A DNA stretch of 64,000 nucleotides from Flavobacterium sp. YO12 (GTDB lineage: Bacteria > Bacteroidota > Bacteroidia > Flavobacteriales > Flavobacteriaceae), in contig NZ_NRQU01000006.1 in NCBI RefSeq assembly GCF_004119495.1, forward strand, positions 62,001-126,000. The letters are read 5' to 3'. The position numbers and the translations under genes are program-made. The notes below the pieces were generated by a model. It searched no databases. It saw nothing but the letters and a program-made list of their open reading frames with translations, and was not told where the DNA came from. Shown piece after piece: positions 35,051 through 45,200 of the stretch; position 1 is the stretch's first letter; each line of letters opens with the position of its first letter.

Positions 35051-35145
35051 ACCATATAAGTAATGTAAGTTCATTTAAATCTGTGTGGGAAACAGCTTAA
35101 GAAGTTTTGCCATTTTCTAAAATGAATTTACATTACTTATATGGT
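35051..35145. repeat. 26-bp inverted repeat around CATATAAGTAATGTAA
   Basis: The arms at 35051-35076 and 35120-35145 match at 25 of 26 positions, built on ACCATATAAGTAATGTAA and TTCATTT. The 43-base loop has no frame. It lies between the divergent ndk side and the 3' end of the acyltransferase gene. The structure suggests a small non-autonomous mobile repeat. Confidence 0.8.
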
Positions 35146-35154
35146 GAAACATTT

Positions 35155-36426
35155 TTATACTTTGAATATTAATTTGTTTCTGTAGAATATCCATAGAATA
35201 AACGTCCAAATACAAACATAGGTCAGTGCGCCAGCCAGCGAAGCAGTCATTGGATTGTTGAAAAATGGTGCAATCCCGAAACTATATAAGTAATTTAATA
35301 AGTTGATTTTCTCTGAGGTATTATGCGGATTCTGAAATTCGATCATTATTAAAGCCTGCGGAATAATTTGCGAAGTAAAGAAAACAATCATTGGATTTAC
35401 GCCCCAAATTAAAAAAGGTTTGAAGCCTTTTTTGTAATTGCTAATATCAATTATATAGTATAAAATCGTTAGAAACACTGTAGCTAATCCTGTAGTGTAC
35501 AAAACATAACTGCTTGTCCAAAGTGATTTATTTATTGGAAAAACGATGTCCCAGATTAAACCAAAAAAGATAAGTATCGTACCTATGATGCCCATTTTTT
35601 GCGCTTTTTGTATTTTGATCGCATTTGCTTGTAAAACCTGTCCAATTAATAAACCGATAATTCCGTTTACGATTGATGGAATTGTACTTAAGATTCCTTC
35701 AGGATCCCAAGTTATGGTGCCGCGATACATATGTCCTTTTAGTAAAACACTGTCAACCCAAGAAGCTAGATTTGTTCCTTTTTCAAGGTTAGCTTCACCA
35801 ATTCCGGGTACAGGAATTAAGGTCATAATTGCCCAATAGCCAAATAGTAAAAGTATTCCAGTTATGATTTGTGTTCTTTGAGATGTTTTTAAGTACAAAA
35901 GAGAAACGACAAAATAAACGATCGCAATTCTTTGTAAAACTCCTGGAAGTCTTACGCTGCTATAAGCTTCAATACCGCTGTAAGCTAGAAATAGATAAAT
36001 AAAGAGAATTGAAAAGGCTAGTATGTTTTTGACTTTGGAACTGAAACTTCGCATTAAAGCATAACCTACAGCAATTGTAATGGCTAATCGGCCAATTAAA
36101 AGTGGGATTCCTTCGAGCCCAAATAACTGAATTTTTCCAAAAAAGTTAAAGAAAATCCCTAAACAAAGCATTCGTAAAGAGCGAACTAGGATTTTATTAA
36201 AAGTGGAACCGTCATAAAATTTATCCGGCATTGCTAATGGGACCGCAACACCCATTATGAAGATGAAAAACGGAAATACTAAATCAGTAGGCGTGCATCC
36301 GTTCCAATCGGCATGTAATAATGGCGGATAAACATTGCCCCAATCGCCGGGGTTGTTTACAATTGTCATCAATAAAATAGTGAGTCCTCTAAAGACATCT
36401 AACGAAATCAAGCGCTCTCTGGTCAT
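35155..36426 (-). CDS. DUF5009/HGSNAT-like membrane acyltransferase (second of two)
   Basis: This 423-residue protein has ten or more hydrophobic helices and the family start RLISLDVFRGLTILLMTIVN, then PTDLVFPFFIFIMGVAVPLA. It is a distant paralogue of the protein at 21.6 kb. The family moves acyl groups onto amino sugars at the membrane (human HGSNAT, bacterial NagX); the exact substrate here is unknown. No neighbouring glycan genes are seen. Confidence 0.86.
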   Translation of the reverse strand: MTRERLISLDVFRGLTILLMTIVNNPGDWGNVYPPLLHADWNGCTPTDLVFPFFIFIMGVAVPLAMPDKFYDGSTFNKILVRSLRMLCLGIFFNFFGKIQLFGLEGIPLLIGRLAITIAVGYALMRSFSSKVKNILAFSILFIYLFLAYSGIEAYSSVRLPGVLQRIAIVYFVVSLLYLKTSQRTQIITGILLLFGYWAIMTLIPVPGIGEANLEKGTNLASWVDSVLLKGHMYRGTITWDPEGILSTIPSIVNGIIGLLIGQVLQANAIKIQKAQKMGIIGTILIFFGLIWDIVFPINKSLWTSSYVLYTTGLATVFLTILYYIIDISNYKKGFKPFLIWGVNPMIVFFTSQIIPQALIMIEFQNPHNTSEKINLLNYLYSFGIAPFFNNPMTASLAGALTYVCIWTFILWIFYRNKLIFKV

Positions 36427-36547
36427 AGTTTTTGGTAAATAGGTTAATTTTTGTTTTTATAAAATTTTTCTATTTGGTTTAGAGAGGCAATAATTTCGAG
36501 AAGAAGGTGGTTATTTGGTTCTCAGAATTATTCCTTGTATTGTTTTT

Positions 36548-36635
36548 TAGTCACGGATTGCTCGAATTTGTCTAATTACTTTTTGCTTTTTTACAACTAG
36601 AAATTAGTTTGAATTAGCACAATTCGCGGTTGACT
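36548..36635. repeat. Degenerate inverted repeat with AATTCGCGGTTGACT
   Basis: AGTCACGGATTGC and GAATTTGTCTAATTA on the left face TTAGTTTGAATTAGC and AATTCGCGGTTGACT on the right, with gaps. It lies just after the bshC stop and may act as a terminator. It resembles other flavobacterial intergenic repeats. Confidence 0.45.
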
Positions 36636-36638
36636 TTT

Positions 36639-38228
36639 TTATATTGTTATAATGTTAAAATTCATTTCTAATGGTTTCAAGTTCTCCAATAAAAGCGGTA
36701 CTAATTCTTCGCCTTTTTCTAAATAAAACTCAGAAAAATTGGTTTGGCGTTCTTGTAAACTATTATTTGGAAATAATTCGCATTGTAAATCAATAACACG
36801 TTGTAATTGATTGTATAATTTTCGTTTTTGCGCTTTTAATAAACGTTTTTCTAAATTTTCAAGACCTTTTGTCTGTTTTATTTCCTGTGCTTTAACAGCT
36901 CCCGAAAATGATTTGTCAGTTTGATCTGCCAGTTCGTAAAGATATTGAAATTGTGTTTTCAAAATATCTTTTTGCGGCGTCAAATCAATAGGAAATGTCG
37001 AAATTTTATGTGTGATTGTGTTGACTAAATTCTCTTGTTTGGTAAATAAATCTTTCCAGCTTAAATGCAGCTGATCTGCTTTTTTAGCTTGTTTTTCAGT
37101 TGCTAGAAGAACGGAATTACGAACTAAAAGCATTGGGAATGTAATATTTACAGTGTCAAAAAAAGATTTCAATTCAAGCCAATAGGCAATTTCTCCGCCT
37201 CCGCCAATATAGCATAAATTGGGTAAAATGATTTCCTGATAAAGCGGACGCATTATCACATTTGGGCTGAACTTTTCGGGATTACTTTCTAAAAGGTTGA
37301 AAATTTCTTCTTTTGAAAACGTGATTTTTGTATTATTTACAACGTACTTGTCATTTTCAAAAATGATTCTTTCGCGTAAGTGATCTTCAATATAAAATAA
37401 ATTAATCTCGCGCGGATTTACCTGAATTGTATATGCTGCAAGCTGTTCAATTGTTTTTTGAACGGCTGTGTATGAAGTTTGTTTTTCTAGTTCTTCTTTT
37501 ACATACGGAATAAAGGCACGTTTTAAGTGTGCATCATCAGCATCTAAGATTACTAAACCATAGTCTGCAAATAAGCTGTTCGCTAAAAATCGAGTTGCAT
37601 CGGCTAGATTATCGTGTTTTAAATAAGCATCAGCGAAGAGCTTTTTTAATACATTGGCATTTGTACTTGAGCCTAATTCTAAAGCGTAAATTTCAAAAAA
37701 CTCTGCCAGACCTTCAGTCGAAAGTCTTCCAACTGGACCATTACTTTCTTTGTTCCATCTGAATTTTTTTCCTTTAAAATTAAAATAGTTAATTTCTTCA
37801 AAATCATGATCTTCTGTTGCCATCCAGTAAATCGGAACAAAATTTTGTGATGGGTATTTCGCTTTTAATTCTTCAGTAAGATTAATGGTCGAAATAATTT
37901 TATATAAAAAATACAATGGACCGCTAAATAAGTTTAGTTGATGTCCAGTTGTAATTGTAAAGGTATTTTCGAGTGCAAGAAGTTCAATGTTCTGTTTAGT
38001 AGAATTCGAAACTTCTATGTTTTGATATTGCTTTTTTAAAGTCTCTACTAAAGGAATTCGATTGTTATTGTCAAAGTTGGCTGTTTTTTCAGTGATTTGT
38101 TTCTGAAAATTTTCTAAAGTAGGAAAATGATTGTACAGCGGCTTTAATTCTGATTTTTGATCTAAATAATCTTGTATTAATTTAGAAAAATATTCTGAAG
38201 TTTGGTAGCTGATACAGTCTGTAGGCAT
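36639..38228 (-). CDS. bshC: Putative cysteine ligase BshC (bacillithiol synthesis)
   Basis: This 529-residue protein matches BshC, which is thought to add cysteine to glucosaminyl-malate in the last step of bacillithiol synthesis. The start MPTDCISYQTSEYFSKLIQD is typical. The Rossmann-type core has TITTGHQLNLFSGPLYFLYK and VPIYWMATEDHDFEEIN, with FRWNKESNGPVGR and LCYIGGGGEIAYWLEL after it. A coiled-coil C-terminal section follows (LENLEKRLLKAQKRKLYNQL). The length fits. It implies this organism uses bacillithiol. Confidence 0.94.
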   Translation of the reverse strand: MPTDCISYQTSEYFSKLIQDYLDQKSELKPLYNHFPTLENFQKQITEKTANFDNNNRIPLVETLKKQYQNIEVSNSTKQNIELLALENTFTITTGHQLNLFSGPLYFLYKIISTINLTEELKAKYPSQNFVPIYWMATEDHDFEEINYFNFKGKKFRWNKESNGPVGRLSTEGLAEFFEIYALELGSSTNANVLKKLFADAYLKHDNLADATRFLANSLFADYGLVILDADDAHLKRAFIPYVKEELEKQTSYTAVQKTIEQLAAYTIQVNPREINLFYIEDHLRERIIFENDKYVVNNTKITFSKEEIFNLLESNPEKFSPNVIMRPLYQEIILPNLCYIGGGGEIAYWLELKSFFDTVNITFPMLLVRNSVLLATEKQAKKADQLHLSWKDLFTKQENLVNTITHKISTFPIDLTPQKDILKTQFQYLYELADQTDKSFSGAVKAQEIKQTKGLENLEKRLLKAQKRKLYNQLQRVIDLQCELFPNNSLQERQTNFSEFYLEKGEELVPLLLENLKPLEMNFNIITI

Positions 38229-38497
38229 AATTTGAAATTTATTTTTGACAGCTGTAAATTTAATGAAAATATACAGTCAAAATTGGTTTTAACGATTGCT
38301 TAAGAATTGATTTTTAAATTTTAAGATAAATGTCTTAAAATCAGTTTTTTAATTAAGTTTTTTAAGGGGTTGTAAAAATACAAAAACGCATTAAATTTGT
38401 TAATAATGTGTAAATGGTTTAAAACTAATTTATGTATCATTGAATTATTAGAGGTGAAAACCTATTTTTGTAGCAGAAATAAATATATCTATTTTAC

Positions 38498-39774
38498 ATG
38501 GAAACTAACCCAAAAAAGAAGAACTCCTTAAAACACGTTCTTTTTGGAAGCCTAATTGGTACTACAATTGAATTTTTTGATTTTTATATTTACGCTAATG
38601 CAGCTGTATTAGTTTTTCCACAATTATTTTTCCCCAGTTCAGATTCGACTATGGCGACTCTGGAATCGTTAGCTACTTTTTCAATTGCATTCTTATCACG
38701 ACCTTTAGGTTCTGCTTTTTTTGGTCATTATGGTGATAAAATCGGACGTAAATTTACATTAGTGGCGGCTTTATTAACAATGGGTATTTCTACAGTTACG
38801 ATTGGATTTTTGCCAAGTTACGCCAGTATAGGTGTTGCGGCGCCATTATTGTTGATGCTTTGCCGTTTTGGACAAGGTGTTGGTTTAGGAGGTGAGTGGG
38901 GAGGAGCAGTTTTGCTGGCTATAGAAAATGCACCGCCAAACAAACGTGCTTGGTACGGAATGTTTCCGCAACTAGGCGCTCCAATAGGATTGTTACTTTC
39001 GGGAGGAACATTTTTATTGTTAACCGATTCAATGAGTAATGAAGATTTTATGGATTATGGATGGCGAATTCCATTTATTGCCAGTTCACTTTTGGTTGTA
39101 GTCGGTTTTTATATTCGAACAAAAATTACTGAAACACCTTCATTTGAAAATTCTAAAAAAGAGAAGGAAGAAGTTAAAATCCCTTTTTTAGTATTGGTAA
39201 AATCATATAAAAATCAGTTAATTTTTGGGACGTTTGCTGCCATTACAACTTTTTTAGTTTTTATTTAATGACGGTTTTTACATTGAGCTGGGCGACTTCA
39301 GATTTAGGAATTGTCAAAAGAGATGCATTATTAGTGCAATTATTCTCGGTACTGTTTTTTGCGGCTTTTATTCCAGTTTCGGCAGTAGTTGCTGATAAAA
39401 TCGGACGTCGTAAAATGCTTATTGTTGCCACAGGAGCTATTGCAGTTTTTGGTTTTTTCTTTTCGTACTTTCTGAGTACTGGAAACATTGCTTTAATTAC
39501 CACTTTTGCTTGCATCGGAATGGGGTTAATGGGGTTCACTTATGGTCCTTTAGGAACATTTTTATCAGAGTTGTTTCCAACAAATGTTCGTTATTCTGGT
39601 GCTTCTTTGACTTTTAATATGGCAGGAATTCTTGGAGCTGCTTTTGCGCCAATGATTGCCATTTATTTAGCCTCTACTTATAGCGTAAGTTATGTAGGGT
39701 TGTATTTAACAGCCGCAGCTTGTATTTCATTATTTTCGTTTTTGGTAATCAGTAAAGAGGAGCATAAGTTTTAG
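38498..39774 (+). pseudogene. MFS transporter of the MHS (ProP/KgtP-like) type, frameshifted
   Basis: The first part (256 residues) starts GSLIGTTIEFFDFYIYANAA and has the loop signature GHYGDKIGRKFTLVAA and GQGVGLGGEWGGAVLLAIEN of metabolite/proton symporters. It ends in AAITTFLVFI and a stop at 39266. The second part continues MTVFTLSWATSDLG through the last six helices in the next frame. One extra T in the run GTTTTTAT (about 39256-39262) would read GTT TTT TAT TTA ATG and join them. Alone, neither half would make a full 12-helix transporter. The substrate is unknown. Confidence 0.86.
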
Positions 39775-39794
39775 AATATTTTTAAAGATATACG

Positions 39795-39828
39795 AAAGCA
39801 GTAATTTAAAAATTACTGCTTTTTTTTG
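39795..39828 (+). terminator. Terminator after the MFS gene
   Basis: The stem AAAGCAGTAATTT/AAATTACTGCTTT ends in eight T. Confidence 0.85.
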
Positions 39829-39842
39829 TTAGTTTAAAAAGT

Positions 39843-39862
39843 ATTTAGATATTTGTCTAAAT
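39843..39862. promoter_or_regulatory. Candidate operator of the ArsR-type repressor
   Basis: ATTTAGATATTTGTCTAAAT is a 7-bp inverted repeat (ATTTAGA/TCTAAAT) with a 6-base centre, placed 12 bases before the ATG. It overlaps a weak -7-like GATATTTG. An autorepressor site is a natural reading but is inferred. Confidence 0.45.
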
Positions 39863-39873
39863 ATGTAAATAGA

Positions 39874-40128
39874 ATGAATGATATTTTTAAAGCATTAAAT
39901 GATGCAACAAGAAGAGAAATTCTTGAGCTTTTAAGACAGAAAGATATGTCTGCAGGCGAAATTGCAGATGCATTTAATATTTCAAAACCTAGTATTTCGC
40001 ATCATTTAGATATTTTAAGACGAGCGGATTTAATTACATCCGAAAAAAAAGGGCAATTCATCATTTATTCCATCAATACCACCATAATGGAGGATGTCTT
40101 GCAATGGATATTAACTTTTAAAAAATAA
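39874..40128 (+). CDS. ArsR-type autorepressor, SdpR-like
   Basis: This 84-residue winged-helix regulator starts MNDIFKALNDATRREILELL; an in-frame TTG seven codons upstream lies within a likely operator and is less credible. The recognition region is MSAGEIADAFNISKPSISHH, followed by LDILRRADLITSEKKGQFI. No metal-binding cysteines are present. The gene is three bases from an SdpI-type gene. In Bacillus the SdpR/SdpI pair controls immunity to the SdpC toxin; in most bacteria this pair has no toxin and an unknown trigger. Confidence 0.9.
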   Translation: MNDIFKALNDATRREILELLRQKDMSAGEIADAFNISKPSISHHLDILRRADLITSEKKGQFIIYSINTTIMEDVLQWILTFKK

Positions 40129-40131
40129 AAA

Positions 40132-40794
40132 ATGAATTTAGAATTAAAAAAAGAGCTTCCAATTATTGGAATTGTATTGGCTCCTTTTGTGTATTTAGGT
40201 ACAATTTGGAACAGTCTTCCGGAAAGAGTTCCAATACATTGGAATATTAATGGACAAATTGACGATTGGGGAAATAAATCTTTCTTGATTGTATTGGTTT
40301 TTATGCTGCCGGGCTTAATGTATCTTATTACGATTGCTGCTGCAAAATTTGATCCTAAAAAAAGGATTTCTTTAATGGGGTCTAAATTTTATCAATTGAA
40401 GTTTTTTCTGATTTTGATTATGTCTTTGCTTGCATTGTTCATAATATACATCTCAAAAAATCAAACTTTTTCAAATCCGAATTTAATGTATGTTTTGATT
40501 GGTGCTTTATTAATGGCATTAGGAAATTATTTTAAAGTAATTCAGCCCAATTATTTTATCGGAATTAGAACACCGTGGACATTAGAAAATCCTGAAGTTT
40601 GGAAAGCTACGCACGTATTTGCAGGTAAGCTTTGGTTTGGCGGCGGTCTAATTATCATTTTAGGGGCACTTATTTTTTCAGGCCCTATTTTCGCTAAAGC
40701 TTTCATTGCTATCGGAGTTGTTTTAGCATTTGTACCAATTGCATATTCCTTTATCAAATTCAAGCAATTAGAGAAAAAAGAAGAAAAACTGTAA
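40132..40794 (+). CDS. SdpI family membrane protein
   Basis: This 220-residue protein has six hydrophobic helices. The N-terminal DUF1648 segment has VPIHWNINGQIDDWG, and the C-terminal SdpI signature is YFKVIQPNYFIGIRTPWTLE plus NPEVWKATHVFAGKLWF. SdpI in Bacillus gives immunity to SdpC and sequesters the SdpR repressor at the membrane. It follows the SdpR-like gene with a three-base gap. No sdpABC genes are seen here, so toxin immunity is unproven. Confidence 0.92.
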   Translation: MNLELKKELPIIGIVLAPFVYLGTIWNSLPERVPIHWNINGQIDDWGNKSFLIVLVFMLPGLMYLITIAAAKFDPKKRISLMGSKFYQLKFFLILIMSLLALFIIYISKNQTFSNPNLMYVLIGALLMALGNYFKVIQPNYFIGIRTPWTLENPEVWKATHVFAGKLWFGGGLIIILGALIFSGPIFAKAFIAIGVVLAFVPIAYSFIKFKQLEKKEEKL

Positions 40795-40835
40795 CGGTTG
40801 AAAATCAATTAAATCATTCACTTATTCAAATAAAA

Positions 40836-42200
40836 ATGTTAAAAACAGTACTTATTATAATTACAGCTTTAATTTCTTTTATAATGAACGGACAAGAAAT
40901 TACAGGACAATGGAATGGACTTTTGAAGGTTCCGAACGGGCAGTTAAGAGTTGTTTTTCATGTCAACAAAGCAGAAAATGGATATAATGGGACAATGGAT
41001 AGTCCAGATCAGAAAGTCACAGGAATTCCTTTGGGGAAAGTTGTTTTTGAAAATTCGATTTTAAAATTGGAAATTCCAAGTGCTCAAATTTCTTACGAGG
41101 GTACCTTGAATAAAGATAATATTGTTGTTGGAAAATTTACGCAGGGAGGACAATCTTTAGAACTGGATTTATCTAGGGAAACTATTCAAAAACAAGTTTA
41201 TGCAAGACCTCAGGAACCGCAAAAGCCTTACCCATATTATACTGAAGAAGTAAAATTCGAGAATAAAATAGATAACGTCGTTTTAGCAGGAACTTTGTCT
41301 CTTCCTAAAAAAGAGGGTAATTTTCCGGCTGTGATATTAATTACAGGAAGTGGCAGACAAAATAGAGATGAAGAACTTTTAGGACATAAACCGTTCCTCG
41401 TTTTAGCGGATTATTTGACTAAAAAAGGCATTGCGGTATTACGTTTTGATGATCGTGGTGCAGGCGAATCTACAGGAGATTTTTCGAAAGCATCCACGAT
41501 TGATTTTTCAAAAGACGTTCAGGCTGGAGTTGATTATTTAAAAACAAGAAAAGAAATTGATAAAAAGAAAATGGGATTAATTGGTCATAGTGAGGGCGGA
41601 CTAATTGCACCTATTATAGCTGGAAATTCTAAAGATGTTGATTTTGTTGTTTTATTGGCAGGTCCAGGTCTGCGTGGCGATGCTTTATTACTTTTACAAA
41701 CCGAATTAATAGAGAGACAAAGTGGTGTTTCTAACGAGGAAATTAAAAAAAGACAAGAAATTTTAAAGGGGGCTTACGATCTTGTTTTGGCTTCTTCTGC
41801 AAATGATGAAAATTTCAAAAAGAGTGTAGGTACTTATTTTAATTCAAAATTTGATGAGAATCAAGCAAAAGCGGCGACGCACCAAATTACAAGTAATTGG
41901 TGGTACACTTTTATAAAAATGGATCCAGCAGTTGCTTTAGCAAAAGTAAAATGTCCAGTTTTAGCGCTTAATGGAAGTAAAGATTTGCAAGTCCCTGCAG
42001 AAGTTAATTTACAAGTGATAGAAAAGACTTTAGCAAAAGCGGGAAATAAAAAAGTGACGGCTAAAATTTTACCTAATTTAAATCATTTGTTTCAGGAGTG
42101 TAAAATAGGTTCGCCAGATGAATATGAAAAAATTGAACAGACTTTTTCTCCAATAACTTTAGAAGAAATATCAAGGTGGGTTTTATTGCAGACGAAATAA
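40836..42200 (+). CDS. Secreted alpha/beta hydrolase with N-terminal beta domain
   Basis: This 454-residue protein has a signal peptide (MLKTVLIIITALISFIMNG). An N-terminal beta domain (about 22-130, GQWNGLLKVPNGQLRVVFHV) precedes a hydrolase domain with nucleophile GHSEGG (GLIGHSEGGLIAP), oxyanion-side motif ITGSGRQNRDEE, an acid in LNGSKDLQVP and histidine in NLNHLFQ. Related proteins act as esterases or peptidases; the substrate is unknown. It begins 41 bases after the SdpI gene and may belong to that operon. Confidence 0.86.
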   Translation: MLKTVLIIITALISFIMNGQEITGQWNGLLKVPNGQLRVVFHVNKAENGYNGTMDSPDQKVTGIPLGKVVFENSILKLEIPSAQISYEGTLNKDNIVVGKFTQGGQSLELDLSRETIQKQVYARPQEPQKPYPYYTEEVKFENKIDNVVLAGTLSLPKKEGNFPAVILITGSGRQNRDEELLGHKPFLVLADYLTKKGIAVLRFDDRGAGESTGDFSKASTIDFSKDVQAGVDYLKTRKEIDKKKMGLIGHSEGGLIAPIIAGNSKDVDFVVLLAGPGLRGDALLLLQTELIERQSGVSNEEIKKRQEILKGAYDLVLASSANDENFKKSVGTYFNSKFDENQAKAATHQITSNWWYTFIKMDPAVALAKVKCPVLALNGSKDLQVPAEVNLQVIEKTLAKAGNKKVTAKILPNLNHLFQECKIGSPDEYEKIEQTFSPITLEEISRWVLLQTK

Positions 42201-42221
42201 GTTAAAAAATGTTGTAAATAA

Positions 42222-42258
42222 AAAACAACCGCAAAATATACTTTTGCGGTTGTTTTTT
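42222..42258. terminator. Bidirectional terminator
   Basis: The stem AAAACAACCGCAAAA/TTTTGCGGTTGTTTT is followed by T. It lies between the convergent hydrolase and T9SS protein genes. Confidence 0.9.
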
Positions 42259-45200
42259 TATCGTTTCAAACTAAAATGACCTCTAAATTCGGTTCCATTT
42301 GCTCGAGTAACCGTAAACCAATAATCGGAAGCAGGTAAATCCTGACCGCTGAAAGTTCCGTCCCAAGAAGTATTTTTGCTTAGTTGTTTAAGGAGTTTTC
42401 CATAACGATCATATATTTTGATACTACTATTTGGTGCGAGATAATCAAAATTAATGGACCAAGTGTCATTGTAACCATCATCATTTGGAGTAAAAAAATT
42501 AGGAAAAGGAAGTTCATCAACTAAATTAATGCAATCTTTATGTGTCGCTTCAAGAATATTTATGGTAACAGGAATTCTGTCGCTTTCGCAGTTATTTAAG
42601 GTTTGAGTGGCATAATAAGTATTTCCATTTTCTAAAGGAGTTGACTCCGATAACACAATTGTCGAAGAAGCACTTTCGAACCATTTTGTATTTTGCCCTG
42701 TAATATCAATATCATTAATAGTAGCATTTTTCTGAATACAAAATGCTTGTGGTGAATCAGCAAGTGGGATTTGAGTATCCTGAATTTTTACAGTTATGGC
42801 AAATAGTGGGCTTTCGCAATTATTCAATGTTTGCGATGCGTAATAGATGTTGTTTTGTAATAAAGTTGTTTCGGGTAATATATTTCCGTTTGTTGCGGCA
42901 TCGTACCATTTAATATTGTTCCCATTTATATTTAAATTTTCGATAGTAGCAATTTCATCTATACAAAATTGTTGATTATTACTTCCTGTTGGTAATGTGG
43001 TGTCGTAAATTCTAACTAAAAAAGGAGTTCTATCACTTTCGCATCCAATAGTTTGAGAAGCGTAGTATGTTCTGTTGTCTTCTAATAAAGTAGTGTTTGG
43101 TAAAGTGGCTGCAGACATATTGGTATCGTACCATTTTATATTCTGCCCTAAAATTTGAATACTGCTTAAGGTTGCATTTTGGTTTTTACAAAAAGACTGA
43201 TTTACGTTTCCTGTTGGAGCAGAAGGCGTATTTACGATTGTAACAGTAACTCCAAATCTCGGGCCTTCGCAGTCATTAATTGTTTGCGAAGCATAGTAGG
43301 TTTTTCCGTTAATCAAATTTGTTGTTCCTGCTAACAAAGAACCATTAGTTAATGTATCGTACCATTTTATTGAAGTTCCGATAACTTGAATATTGGCAAT
43401 TGTGGCATTTTGACTTGTACAAAAAGGCTGATTTGCAGTTCCTGTTGGTGCTAGAGTATTTTGAATTGTAATTGTTACTGGAACTCTTTCACTCTCACAT
43501 CCATTAATAGTTTGCGATGCATAATACGTTATTCCATTTTGAAGTAAAGTTGTATCTGGTAAAAGTGTTCCAGCCGTTAGGGCGTTATACCATTTTATAG
43601 TATTTCCTGTAATTTGAATATTGGCTAATGTTGCATTTTGCTGTATGCAGAAGTCTTGAGTAGAATTTACTGTAGGAATAGGAACACTTGTAATTTCTAC
43701 AACTTGATTTTGAGTTGATGAATTTCCATTTCCATCGTTATAATTCCAAACAATTGTGTAAGTTCCAGGTAAGCTATAAGATAATGGACTTGTAGTTGTT
43801 CCAGTAATTTGTCCAGCACATGCATCTGCAGCACTTGGGATTGTATTTATTACAGTGTTGCAATCTCCAGTTATTATTGGTAAAATATTCATTTTAGGAA
43901 CTGGAGCTTCTATATCACCAATTATAACACTGATTTTTTTAATGTCATCACAATCTCCACTTCCTGTAATTGTACATGAATATTCACCGGAGTTTGAAGT
44001 TGTTGTATTTATAATTTTTGGGTTTTGATCAGTAGATACAAATCCGTTTGGTCCTGTCCAGGAATAGTTTGTTCCTCCTGAGGCCGTAAGTTCTAATGTT
44101 TTGCCAATACATACGGGTGAGTTACTAGAGGCCGTTAAGTTCGATTGGCAATCTTTAAATTTTACTAGAAAAGCATCTCCAATATTTGGGGTATAACTAT
44201 TAATTTTAGGATATAGATTTAGTTGATATGTACCAGGGGTTGCAATATTTGTTGTACTATTTGTTGCTCCTGCCAAATAAATATTTGACTTGTTATCTAC
44301 ATCTGTGATCAATGCATTATCTGCCATTTCTCCGCCAAAGTATGTTGCCCATTCTCTTTGTCCATTTGTATTGAATTTTACAAGATAGGACTCTGTTCCA
44401 GGATTACGGGTTTCTTGGTAAGCATTTATTGTAGGTGAAAATCCATTTTCAGCCCGTCCTGCAAAGTAAATAGAACCATTTTTTGAAACAGATCCTCCTA
44501 ATGTTTCTGGAAAAAAGTAAGATCCCCAGATCTTTTGACCATTACCGTTGAATTTAAAAATACAACCATTACTAGTATTTTGATTAATTGAAATTTGAGT
44601 TCGAAGATAGGTTTCCTGAAAAACACCTGAAGTGCTTATGTTTTGGATACTGTTTGTTTTTCCAAAACAATAAATGTTATGATTTGAGTCTACTCCCATG
44701 TTGAGAAAATAATCATCACCTTCTCCACCAAAATAGGTTCCCCATAGTATATTTCCATTTGGTGTGAATTTTGCTAAGAAGCCATCTGATTTAAGATTTG
44801 TTTCTTGATAAGAATTTACTGTCGATATATTGTTGCTGCTTCCTGTAGAGCCAAGAATAATAATATTTCCATCTGAATCAAATTCGGCATCAAAAATAGC
44901 ATCTGCTTTACTTCCTCCGTAATATGTTGCCCATTGACGAACACCTGCAATATTAAATTTAGCTATGAAGCCATCTTGTGTACCATCCGATGTGTTTCCA
45001 ACATTACTTTGATGAGAATTGGGTGTCGCAATATTTGCGGTACTATTAGTTTCTCCAAAAATGTAAAAGTCTTCATTTGAATCAATTAAAATGCTATTTA
45101 TAGATTCGTTGTCTGATCCTCCGTAATAAGTAGCCCATTTTCTAATGCCGTTCGAATCAAATTTGGCCACGAAACCATCAAAATAACGATTTTTTACTGG

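Noticed and set aside
42542..43673. Possible DNA-level repeat array of mobile origin in the T9SS gene
   Set aside because: The repetition follows protein-domain landmarks with diverged DNA, as expected for old domain duplication.
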